From Atrichornis clamosus (lineage: Eukaryota; Chordata; Aves; Passeriformes; Menuridae), in assembly GCA_013400975.1 (NCBI GenBank), contig WBMZ01012207.1, positions 1 to 64,000 of the forward strand: a stretch of 64,000 nucleotides of DNA, in the 5' to 3' direction. Positions within the stretch are counted from its first letter, which is position 1. Every line of letters begins with the position of its first letter. The position numbers and the translations under genes are program-made. Below are positions 36,140-47,177 of the stretch, in pieces. The notes under the pieces were generated by a model that saw only the letters and a list, made by a program, of their open reading frames with translations, had not been told where the DNA came from and searched no databases.

Positions 36140-36890
36140 TTGAAGAAGGCTGTGGAGAGCATAAGTTAGGGCAAAAATGGACCCCATGTATATCGGATTG
36201 GTGATATCCTTAAATGAGCAATCGCTCTTTGAAGTGCAATAAGAAAATAGAGATTTTTATCTCAATGAAGTAGGCAGATAATTGCACTCAGAAGCTTTAA
36301 TCAGCATGCTTCAGATTTAAGCAGATGGATACAGAGGGCAAATCTGTGAAGGATGAATTATTTATTTTGGGCACACTAAAACTTTGTCTCTTAAAGGTCA
36401 TCAAACTTTCAACAGAGTTGACAAAGTCTGCTGCATATGTGAATGAGATTAATCTTCTCATTAGTGAGAGGCAACATTTTCTTTTGAACTTGATATGCCT
36501 GGTAGGGGAACAAAAAAAAATACAGAACAAAATCATTTATGGAAAAGTACAGCTGAAGAGCATCTGTTTGTCTTACAGCAGTGGTTCTGCCCTATTGCTC
36601 AAAATAAATTAAACTGGAACCTTAGAGCAGAATAATATGTTCTGTCCAGTAGGCACAAATATTTGACATATCTATCATGCTTAATAGGATTGTAAAATTA
36701 AAAGCCACCCCAATCAAGCAGCATTTATCAATTAGTGATGTCCCTGTAGTGGCTAAGGGACTTTGGTGTCAAAGGCAATAAAAGAGTCATTTACACCCTG
36801 TACCAGAAATTAGCAGTGAATAAAGAAGAAAGAAATGTCGTTGTTCATAATTGACTTCAATGAGACTGCGCGCATGGGTGAACCTCAACA
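36140..36890. other. strongest conserved-non-coding-like tract of the window
   Basis: About 750 bp free of repeats, with many distinct transcription-factor-like words: GCATTTATCAATTAGTGATG, TGGTGTCAAAGGCAATAAAA (TCF- and HOX-like), ATGCTTAATAGGATTG and GCTTTAATCAGCATGC. The frame 36325-36612 (95 codons) is hydrophobic with no family resemblance and is probably chance. Confidence 0.28.
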
Positions 36891-38518
36891 CACACAGGAA
36901 TGGCTTTAAATGATTTACGATAAATTTAAATCAGGCGTGGGTCAAAACTGGGCCCCCAGTTTGAATTTATCCATCTGGATCCTGATCACTGGGGCCAAAT
37001 TTTTACTTCTGAGGTTATGTTGCATTTCAGACAACACAAGATGGTTGTCCACAGAGGCCTGGGACCATAGTTACACTGCCAGACCCCCCCAGTTGGAATT
37101 TCCAGGGTAATTCCGCATAAGTGAACTCCATGCATGCCCACGTGCCAAAGGGGTTCATGGGCAAAGGCAGCTTAGACTCTTCCTGCTCAGCACAGGGAAT
37201 CAGAGGAAGAACTAAAGAAAGAAACTGCATTATTAATGGAGGTAAATGATAAGATGAAGGTCCATGCACCATCAAAATACCGTGTTGTTCAGTGAAGGAG
37301 GTCACCAATGGGCACACTGTAATGTGGGACCACAGACAGGAACATTGTACAGTTGAATGTTTGTGAATATCAAAACTCAGAGATTCGTGTAGGATAGGAA
37401 AAAAGCCTGAGATTCCTGCAATTACTCAGAAGACACACTGAGTTAATGACGCAGACCTGAGCTGATTTTTACTCTTGGAGTGGGGCCAAGATAAAATTAA
37501 TGGTTATTTTTGTGACTTTAGTAAGAGCACAGAGTCTTCATTGTGCTCAGCAAACACAAACATTTTAACAAATGATACCTTCTTTTTACTTGCATGGACC
37601 TCAGCCTTAGCACCTCAGAGCATGGCATACACATGTTTCAGTGTAAGTTCCTCTCTACTCAAGAAAGTATTTCAAGATGTACAAAAGTTCCTTTTTTAAT
37701 TAAGAAGTGATAAAATAAAAGGCTGCAACTATGAGCCAGCTTGCCTTTCATAAATAACTACTTTATAACAGTTTCTTGGATATGATTGCACAAAAAATGC
37801 TGCAACAATTTAAAAAACCAATATCCAACCTGAGTGCTGCCATACAGGCAGCTTTGTCTGAAACCCAGCCTCCTAAGAGGAATAAGTCACAAAAGTTTTG
37901 GGATTTAGACTTAAATGAAAAGCTCTTGGGCACTTCATTTGCTACAATATGGCTTAGACAGGGAAAAACCTCAGCAAAGAGCAGCGACAGCCTGAGCACT
38001 CCAGAGCCAGGTCAGGGCAGGCTGGTGGCAGCCCAGCTCTGCTGCTGGGGTGATGCAGGCTGGGGACTTACACATGCTGTGATGACTTAAACCAGCCTCC
38101 AAATGACAAAGCCAGGAGAACTGAAGCATCATTTCCAAGAGAAAACTGGTCTGAAAGCTGGATACTGAGCATTCTCCAACCTGGAAATCTCCCAGGCTCA
38201 TGGGAGGGCCTCAGTCAGGGATCTCCCTCACCTCCTACCTGCCCCATGACTATCCATATTTATTTTCAGAAAGCCTCAAACTCAAGTCAGAGATGCTGTG
38301 CATCTACCGGGACCACAGCAGGAATTAAAAAAGGGAAAGGTCTGCTGCCAGCTATCCCAGCGTGGTGGTGTTTTCATGGTGAGGGCTGAGCAAAGCGAGC
38401 CTCACAGGCTGTGTTCTGTGCAGAGATTTTCCTTCTCAAGAGAAGATCATAGCCAAACTACCCTGGAAAGAAAGGGGCCTTTGAACAATGTACTTAATAA
38501 AATTCTAAATTTAAATTT

Positions 38519-38533
38519 CAACACACACACACA
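38519..38533. repeat. short (CA)n microsatellite
   Basis: About seven CA units within AT-rich sequence. Confidence 0.85.
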
Positions 38534-39812
38534 AATCATTTCTGAATGTTTATTTAATTTCACATCAGGAAAATCCCCCTTCCGTTGGTTAGAATTATTA
38601 CCTTTTAATGGGTACCAGAAGATTTGTTCATTGACATAATTTTTCCCAGGATTTTTCTTCTTTTGTGTGCCCACAGTGTTTCCCTGTTTTGCTCTTCCCA
38701 GGAACGTGCCCTGTATTCAGTGGAACAAACAACTTGGTGGTTTCCACAGTTCCTGAAATTTCCAGCCAGGTTGGAGAAGGCAACTGAGGCAGGGATATCA
38801 GACTGGAGATTAGAACTAAAATAGATTGAAAAACAAAGGAATAAAAGCTAAATGGTTGATATTATTAGCAATCTCTTTGCTATAAGGCACTGCACATAAC
38901 AGAGAATGACTTTCTGATTTATTGGCAGTTTGGGGGTGTCACATCTGGGATGTTCCTCTCTTAAAAAAAACCGGTGCGACAATCTGTGGGCTGGGGTGAC
39001 ATACAGCTTATGATTTCTGGTTGTGTTTTTAGCAGAAGGAAACGTGGCATGTTCCTGGTGTGGGCATGCAGATCCCCCACACTGGAGCAGACTTTCAGCC
39101 CTGGGTAGGGGCTGGGAGCAGGATGCAGTAACACAGTCCCCACGCCAACAAGGGGCTGGGAAGCCACATTGACTTAATTTATTGCATGGAGGAGGTCTGG
39201 GAAGTGGAAAATTACCCAAGGCTGAACAAAGAGGCTCATCTGTAGCCATGGGGACATACAGAGGGGCCAAGCACCACCCAGGACGACTCAGGAGGAAGAA
39301 CAAACAGAGGAGCTGCTGTAGAGGGGGAGCTGGCTCTGCTCTCGCCGGGGACCCGACATGGTTAAAGCATGCTGAGCTGGGCAGGGACAGAAACTTCCAG
39401 CTGTTTTACAGAGAAGTTGTAAGACGTAGGATAAATGTCTTGGACAACCCCAGATGGGTTTGACCTCTATGATGCAGTGCATGGGTCAGTGCTACCTTAT
39501 TTAGGCACCATAAGGATGCCCAAATTTACCTCCACCTCAAAACTGAGAGCTGTGGGGAGCAAAAACAGCCAAGAGGAGAAGAGGCAGAAATTGGAAGCTT
39601 GGTATAACAGCCAGGACCTCTTATCTCCTTTCATTTAAATGAAGTAATTAACTCTCCGAAATCCCATCCTCACCTGTCTCCTGGAACAGAAAGGACAATC
39701 CCATTTATTCTTTAAAAAATAATCAAATATCTCTACTCTTTTCTTGGTGCCCTGGTCAACCCCAACATTGTCAGATAATTTCATTGGATTGCTGGATTGC
39801 ATTTATTTCTTA

Positions 39813-39839
39813 TTGGTAAACCAGATTTTGGTTTACCAA
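39813..39839. repeat. 10-bp perfect inverted repeat (hairpin)
   Basis: Arms TTGGTAAACC and GGTTTACCAA are separated by seven bases. A third partial copy, TTGGTAAACT, follows at 39844. The unit contains GTAAAC, resembling a forkhead-type site. Confidence 0.8.
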
Positions 39840-40670
39840 AGAATTGGTAAACTCCAGTTACCACCTGTCTATCATCTGTCTGACACAATGTTTTTTTTAA
39901 TCAAGAAATTCTTTTTAAGTCACTATTTGGTCAAGGCTTTGATTGCTTACGAGAGGCAGTTTACAAACATGTTGTAGCTACAAACACTTGAAAAATAGGC
40001 AAGAGGAGATTAACACTCTATAAAGATGAGTAAATGTTTAGGAACCTGTTAAAATGGCAGGAAACGAGGAATTGTGAAGACATGCTCCAGTAGAATCCAG
40101 AAATTTGTCTGTAGCCTCCTTTCATCCATTTCAGCGAAGCCTCACCATGTCATGAACCCTTATCCACTTGCACACAGCCCCACTGCGGAGGGAGAAATTA
40201 ACTTATATGGAATAGGAACAAATTCCCAGCCCTGCTTTGAAGTCAGCCGCTCTCGGCACAGCCACAGAAGCAGCTCCCAAGGCCAGCATCCCTGCAAGCC
40301 ATTAGAGCACTCGGGATCTGGAGATAATCTTCACTGCTCAAACCCACTCCCAGCTTCAGAAAGAGTGTGCAAACATCATCTGTTTGATTTTATCTGCTCG
40401 TTTTCACTTTAGGGGTGCAAGAGAAGAGGACACCAAAAACAGCCTTTCGAAACCTTTCTCTTTTTGGTGTGGCTGCTACCAGAGGCGTACATAAAACTGT
40501 ATCAGCCTACACAGAAATCTCAGACATACATTATTTTATGTAGTATGTTATGGAGACCAACAGCCAAATTTCTACTCTCTGTCATGCTGATGTAAATCTG
40601 GTTTTCTGCAACTAAACTGTAGGAGAAAGAAAAATTCTTTGCATGCATGAGTTTTATAGACACAGGCAAA

Positions 40671-40874
40671 TAATGATAGAACAAGGGGGAACAGTTTTAA
40701 ACTAAAAGAGGGGAGATTTAGATTAGATGTTAGGAGGAAATTCTTCCCTGTGAGGGTGCTGAGGCCCTGGCACAGGTTGTCCAGAGAAGCTGTGGCTGGC
40801 ACATCCCTGGAAGTGTTCAAGGCCAGATTGGATGGGGTTTGGAGCAAGCTGGTCTAGTGGAAGGTGTCCCTGCT
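40671..40874 (+). mobile_element. CR1 LINE fragment lacking its 3' end
   Basis: Forward CR1 body with 'GATTAGATGTTAGGAGGAAA', 'TTCTTCCCTGTGAGGGTGCT', 'GAGAAGCTGTGGCTGGC' and 'GGTCTAGTGGAAGGTGTCCC'. It stops there: the final ~75 bp ('GGGGTTGGAACTAGATGATC' onward) and the octamer tail are missing, which is unusual for CR1. Confidence 0.93.
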
Positions 40875-42869
40875 GTGCTGGGTGTAGGGGAGAGTCAGTG
40901 CTGCTCCCGCAGCTCCATTTCTAGGGGATACATCCCAAGAGCAGCCAAGGAAAGCTGAGGGAAGGGAGACACTGCAGCCTGCCCATATCAAAGGGATCTA
41001 CGAAACATGTGGAGGGACCTCTGCCAGGACTGTGGTGTCTCCTGAATGGCCAGGGTTAATTGGCTTAGCCCATAACCCACAACACAGCTTCCTTGTCCCA
41101 TCTACATGGCACCAGGATCTCCCCACGGCCTCAGGGCGCCGGCAGCCCAGGCCGTCAGAGGAGGCGCATTAACGGAAGGGCCACATTTGAAACATATTTC
41201 CTGGAAAATGATGATTCCCAAATGGTCTCACAATCCTGGAGGAACTCCCACTCCCACCCCTCATGTTCTGACACTGCTCTCTGCCTTCAGCATGGGCAGC
41301 ACTGTTCTCCAGGGCCCCTTTGCAGGAGCAGGATGAGCCCAGGGGAAGAGCCAGGCTGGAGGCTTTGTTTGAAGTGAGGGTGTGCTAAAAGCGAACAAAC
41401 AGATCCAAGTCAGGACGTAGGACACAGCAGTGGGACCACACAGCCCATGTTTGGAGCACAGCTGCTGAGACGCCTCCTCGCTGTGAAGGTGACAGGGAGG
41501 AATCCACAGCTGACATATACATTTTTTTGCTGGAGCATTTCATGCCTTTTCTCAGGCACTGTGACTAATTATGAGAATTAAAAAAAAAAAAAATCACAGA
41601 TTCTGCCAGAAGATATTAGACCTAAAATAAAAAATAAAATAGGCAACCTACCAGGGACAATTCACATGATTGACCAGAAAAAATGGCAAACATCTGTGCC
41701 TTAGCATCTGTACTGTGGAGTCAGACTCTGCAAAAAGAAGTAAATGATCAAAATAGAAATTGCCAATAGCTCCTTTAGCCAAGCCTAGGCCATATTCCAG
41801 GGAAGGAGGAAGTCAGGACGTTGGCAGACTCCTTTCTTTCACAGGCCAGAGAGTGGCTAAGGTTGGGATTGGTTAAAAGTGAAATTTCCGTCATATTTGT
41901 CTAGAAAGGTGTTGAGTCCAAACACAGAGGTTTAAGCTCTTCTTTGTTCCATCACCCCTTTGCTGATACCTTCTAGATGGACCAACATGGCAGGGACATA
42001 GTGTTTTGAGCTGCAACCAAAGCCATGGCAAGTGCCTGTAAGGTTTTTTTCTTAAATTACAGAAATGAAAACTTGTGGCATCTGTTTGCTTCTCACATTT
42101 GCCCCTGTAGGCAAGAGGGAAAGCAGTCTGACAAGGAGCACTCTGACCAATCATAGCAGATGCTCCTTACCCGTAGGAAGCTTCACTGCTTCACTGGACC
42201 CTGCCCCAATTGCAATCAATTACAGTTGTCTTTAATTTCTCAATCTGGGGTAATGAGATTGCATTATATCCTTTGTTCTCAAACCCTTTTAGTTGAACAG
42301 TGGAAATCTAGACCTCCTTAGCCTGATGGCTCAAAATCAGAAGACAACCAATCTCTCCATTTACTTTCATGATTATTAAGACCACTTTATGACAGTTAGG
42401 CCAAGACTCCTCAATTTTGAAGGTTTATGGTTTGTTTTGCTTCCAGGACAAGAGAGAAGAGAAGCTCATGGATCACTGGCTCCTAAGGTTTTTGTTTACA
42501 GACAAAGGCCAATGCATATCTGCAGAACACACTGATTAAATCGATCCATTGGGCTACGTTGTCATCAAAGGATTTCTTAATATTGCCATGAATGCCTGGA
42601 TTTGTAAAACAATTGCAATTCAGACATGCTGAGGCTGCATCCTGGGTGATGCCATCCACAATGCAGCAGCACTGTTCCTGCACAGCTGGGATCCCAGGGA
42701 TGCAGGCGCCTCCTCAGTCATGTCCTCACAGCTCTGAGCTTTGTCAAGACCTCTTAAAAGTAGGTATTTTTAAGCATCCAAAAGAGGTGAAGGCATATTT
42801 ACTCCCCACACACTTCTTTTTTTAATTACCAATGTAATTCATGTCCTGTCTGTTGAGACACAATGAAAT
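40875..42869. other. unique non-coding sequence
   Basis: Nothing recognised beyond the poly(A) run at 41580-41593 and a slightly CpG-rich spot near 41125-41175. Confidence 0.6.
41580..41593. repeat. poly(A) run
   Basis: Fourteen A residues without a recognisable retroposed body on the 5' side. Confidence 0.85.
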
Positions 42870-43620
42870 GAATTCGCTGAAAACTGCACTTTAAGCCTGT
42901 TTGAGGTGAGGTGAATTAATTAAAACACCGAGTAAATCCAAACAACAAACAAATAGAGAATTCAACCCAAAATGATCAGAAATAGCCAGTAAATAGCTTC
43001 TCATTAGCTGCGGGAAGGTTTTTTCTTAGACTGTTCTAAAATGGTTCGCAAAAATTGATGAATATGCTTAAATAACATATTCATGTTCATTTGGCGGTAT
43101 TTCTAAAAAGAAGTATTTCCAAAATTGTCTATGCATTTTTTTCAGCATTTCCTAGAAGAAATAGATTAAGGGTTTAAGTGAAATAAATAAATACTTCTTT
43201 TTCTTTCCTTTTTCAAAGGGAAAAAAAAAGAAAGCCTAATCATTTGAAATGCCTGGAGACAATTTTTTCAGCGATGTTTTAGATCTTTCAGCTAAAAGCA
43301 AAAGTTGCTATATCTTCGCTCTGACTCTCTAGAGAATGTACTTTGATATCATTAATTTAAAAAAAGGGCTGAAGACCAGACTACTGAGTTTGCCTCAAAA
43401 ATCTCAGCTTGCATAAATCAAAGGAGACCCATAAAAAGGGACTTGGTGGTTTACACGAGCTGTGAATCTGTCCCATTTCTGCTTTAAATACGTGCACTGG
43501 AATGTCACATACACTTTCACATGCTAATGACAGTGTCATATTAATGCTGTGAAATCACACTGGTGAGACACAGATTTAAATGTTATTTGGGTAAAAGGAT
43601 TTTAGAATAGAGCACATAAG
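42870..43620. other. possible conserved non-coding stretch
   Basis: Repeat-free AT-rich tract with GTGAATTAATTAAAACACC, CTCATTAGCTGCGGGAAGG, TGAATATGCTTAAATAACA and ACATGCTAATGACAGTGTCA words (octamer- and homeodomain-like). No coding frame. Confidence 0.25.
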
Positions 43621-46600
43621 TTTTGAAGGCTTTTTTTTGGCTGAAGGATAAGGAAAATGGACAGTCCTTTACACTTTTATTTGTGACTCCTCCATCACTA
43701 CTGACTGACTGTGGCTTATCATATAATACAGCAGGCAACTTCCCAAACCCCAGTGAAACCAACTGAGAAAATCACCATCAACATTTTGGGGCTGGAATTA
43801 TGAGTTTTGGTAATGAATATTTTAAGCTCCTTTAGCAGCACTCATTCCCAGGGCAGAAATGGATTTAAAAGACAAGCTGAGGATCCTGACAGGCTCTGAC
43901 ATCACTTGAGCTGCCGCACTCAGCAAAACCATCTAATTACACAAGTGCCAAAGTACTGCAAAACCTGCTGTTACTGTGGGTTGGAGCTTAGAAGTTAATG
44001 CAAGTCTCTTCTTTAGATCATCTTTCACTCTGCATTTTGTCTGAAGTGCTTTTTGTTGTTCTACATTTTGATGTATTTAATTAATTAATCTCCTTAAGTG
44101 CTGTCAGCTTCCTGCCAGATGGAGCTCCGCTGTTGCAAGGTGTACCTGAACTGTGTTACTCCGTCCACGAGCAGTGGACAAGGCTGTCTGGGTGTCTGAA
44201 TTTTGACTGTTTCCCATTATTCCTCTGATCCATTGATAGACCAAGAGGTAGGAGAGCCTTTTGTGGACTTTGCAGATGGTGTCTCCCACAGCATTGCTGA
44301 TTGGCTTGGTAAACTTCCATTGTCCCCAAAAGAGAGACTGTACCTGTTATCCCACAGGCTTTAGCTTCAATCCCAAACTTTTACCAACACTTATGTCATT
44401 TTACATCATCGTAATCAAGTTCCTTCTCTTTTTTTCCACTTTGTGGGTTTGAAAGTAGGCACCTAAATTGATATATAGGCTTTTTAAGGTGTGGCCTGAA
44501 TTTCAGAGACCTAAGTAGTGCAATCTCCACTGCTTTTCACTTCAGCACTCTGAAAATCAATGGCTGATGCTCCTTACTCTGTATTTCTCTCTTGTCTTAT
44601 TTAAGAGTGAAAGCAGTTGAGAAGGGAAATATCTCTACTTGCATAATGAGAACTGGTGCAAGTAACTTCACCAACCTGCACTGACCCTGCCACACTGCAC
44701 ACATTACCCACATTTACCATATTTGCATGGATTTTTCCATGCCTAATGCTCTGCACAGCTCCCAGACCCGGAGCCTGCTTGCTGCAGGTAGGAAAGAGCA
44801 TTCAGGCTCATGAACCTGCCTGCCCCAGTCCCCCTGATAACCCGCAGCCATCGCTCTGTCACAGTCACCATAAAATAGCAACGCGGCGACTGGGAGTGGG
44901 CGAGGTGTTTATGTCTTCCGAGCCTCAAACAAGATGGAAAAAGGAAAATGAATTCAAAATAGAGCTTGAGATGCTCCTCCCACAGAGATGGGAGATGTTC
45001 CTGCCTGCAATGTGGGAGTCATCCAAACGTGAGGAAGGAGACCCTGCACAAATCTTGTAAGGTTGGAACTAATCTCATGTTTCAACTCTGTAATCTGGGA
45101 CCATTAAATATTTATACTGTTGGAATAAACACAAAGAAAATTAATACCTGTTCAAATGAAAAGAATCAAGCTGGGATGAGGGCTAAAAGCAAAAGAAAAA
45201 ATATCAAGCTGGATTTTCTTTCCCTTTTTATTCTCAGCTCTCCTTCTGCTAATGTGTTATTTCACCCTCAATACCTCAGACAATACCAGCTGCTTTGATC
45301 CCTAAGGCTTATTTGCTCCCTAAGTCAGCAAGTTTGCAATAGCTTAAGTAAACTCGGAAAGGTTCAAAGCCCAACAGAGAGAGAAAAAATATACTTTTAA
45401 AAGACATAAACTCAGGAAGGCATGTGTTCCTTAATGACTTTCCTGGAGGCAATATCTTTTCTTCCCCCACACTCCTCCTCCTCATCTACCTTCCTTCTGT
45501 TTCCTGGCTTAAATTAGACTGTAAGATCTTCTGGAAGTGAACGCATCCTTCCTGTGCAATGGGCCATGATCTTTACTGGAGCCCCTGGTAATACTGGGAC
45601 TCATTTTCCATCTGTTGTCAAGGGTATTTTTTTGGTCCGTTAACAAGTAGCAAAACAAAGAAAGCAAAACAGACCAGTTTACACATGATGTATTAATTCC
45701 CATCTCCACACTGCTCGTTTCTTGTCTCCAGACACTCCTTTTAAAACACAACAGGTATTTTCCATGCATGCCAAAGCAGTGGAGAGGCCGTGGACAATCA
45801 GAACAAGCCCAAACAAGTTACTGAAACTGCAAGAACTGCTTCTATACACAGTGTAATTTATTACCTGTTGCATTCTGCTGGTGGCAGGTTTATGTCTGTC
45901 ACAGCCTGGATAGAGGAATAAGGAGGTGCCACACGAGTAGGATATCACACATGTTACTGAGTGTCCTAAAGCTGCAGGTGCAAAAAGCAACTGAGTCTAC
46001 GTGTGGGGAAGGAGGAACAAATGCAGTAGAGATTAACTGAGTTTTTTTGAACATAGGAAGGTTTTTTTTCTGTGACAGCAATGAGATTAAGGCCATGTTT
46101 TACCCTGAGTTATAGCCCCTTTTCACCCTCTCTTTGGATAGTGATGCAAATACTGAGTTCCATATATTGCAGACTTCTGCCCTTCTCCAGGCTTTCTCAG
46201 AAGTCAAATGCTAAGGACATAACCAGACACTTTGCCAGGCTCCTGGGACTTCAAATGCCTCAATGAGGCCACACAGTTTTAAAACACAAGTTCTCCAACA
46301 TTGCCAAATTTTGCCATTCCACAGAATGCCCAGGGACGGTCAATGCTGTGAGAAAGTCAAGACTGTAACTTTCCCACTAAATGGAGGAAAAAAAGAATTA
46401 TATTTGCTGCCAGTACTCGAGCCTGGCTTAAGCTGCTCTCCACTTTATCTCCTACCCTGCACACAGTGGCAAAGGGACAGGCCAGGCTGGGCCGGTGGCA
46501 CTGCAGTGTCACCAGTCAGACAGACACCATGCCATCATCTCCTCAAGCTCCTCACCAGCCTGTTCACAACAGGGGCCACTCTCTTCTTCCAGAATTTGGG

Positions 46601-47102
46601 AAATCTGGTTCAGATTAAAATAAATTCCACCCATTTTCTCAGTAGCAAATCCAGGAAAACTCTATTTTGTTTCCTGGCAGAACACAGCTTGTCAACTTAT
46701 AATTGTTTGCATTTCAAGTAAACTGGTTTTATGGAGAGAGGTTGCTCATATTCCTGAAGGATGATGGCATCTTCCCTTCTCCGTCTCCTTGCTGCTTGAA
46801 GAGAATGGGGAGTCTCTGTCACCTCATCTGGCACCCAGCATTTTGCCATGCAGCCCACACACATTGCTGGTTACTGCTGATTCATTTCAAATATAACTTC
46901 TGGTCATCCTGTCTGCATAAGGGAAAAACACTGATGCACAGAGCTTTGGCAGGCAGGGTGGGGAGAGACACTGGGAGACACAAAGCTTTTCAAAATCTAC
47001 AGAAAATGTGGTGTACTTTTATAGGTCCCTGCTATACCCACTAAGGGAACAGTCACAAATCAGTCTGAAACCATTGCAGTCATGTTCCCGTGTGCAACCT
47101 GT
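43621..47102. other. unique non-coding sequence
   Basis: No repeat body. The frame 44656-45060 (134 codons) ends in a charged stretch and carries a CpG cluster near 44880-44905, but has no supporting splice or family evidence. Confidence 0.55.
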
Positions 47103-47177
47103 CAGGGGGTTGGAACTAGATGATCCTTAAGGTCCCTCCAAGTCCAAACGATCCTATGATTCTGTGATTGATTCTAT
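47103..47177 (+). mobile_element. CR1 LINE 3' tip
   Basis: Short forward CR1 end: 'CAGGGGGTTGGAACTAGATG', 'ATCCTTAAGGTCCCTCCAAG', tail TCCTATGATTCTGTGATTGATTCTAT across the end (three imperfect octamers). Confidence 0.92.

Larger units (their letters stand above)
36891..40670. other. unique non-coding sequence
   Basis: Holds the CA repeat and the hairpin listed separately. The polar frame 37776-38090 was considered and not called for lack of splice sites or family resemblance. Confidence 0.55.

Noticed and set aside
37776..38090. 104-codon polar plus-strand frame beginning MIAQKMLQQFKKP
   Set aside because: Looks somewhat protein-like, but has no splice sites, promoter or recognised family. 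Not strong enough to call.
44656..45060. 134-codon plus-strand frame with charged C-terminal part
   Set aside because: First half is low-information, no splice or family support, and an opposite-strand frame overlaps it.
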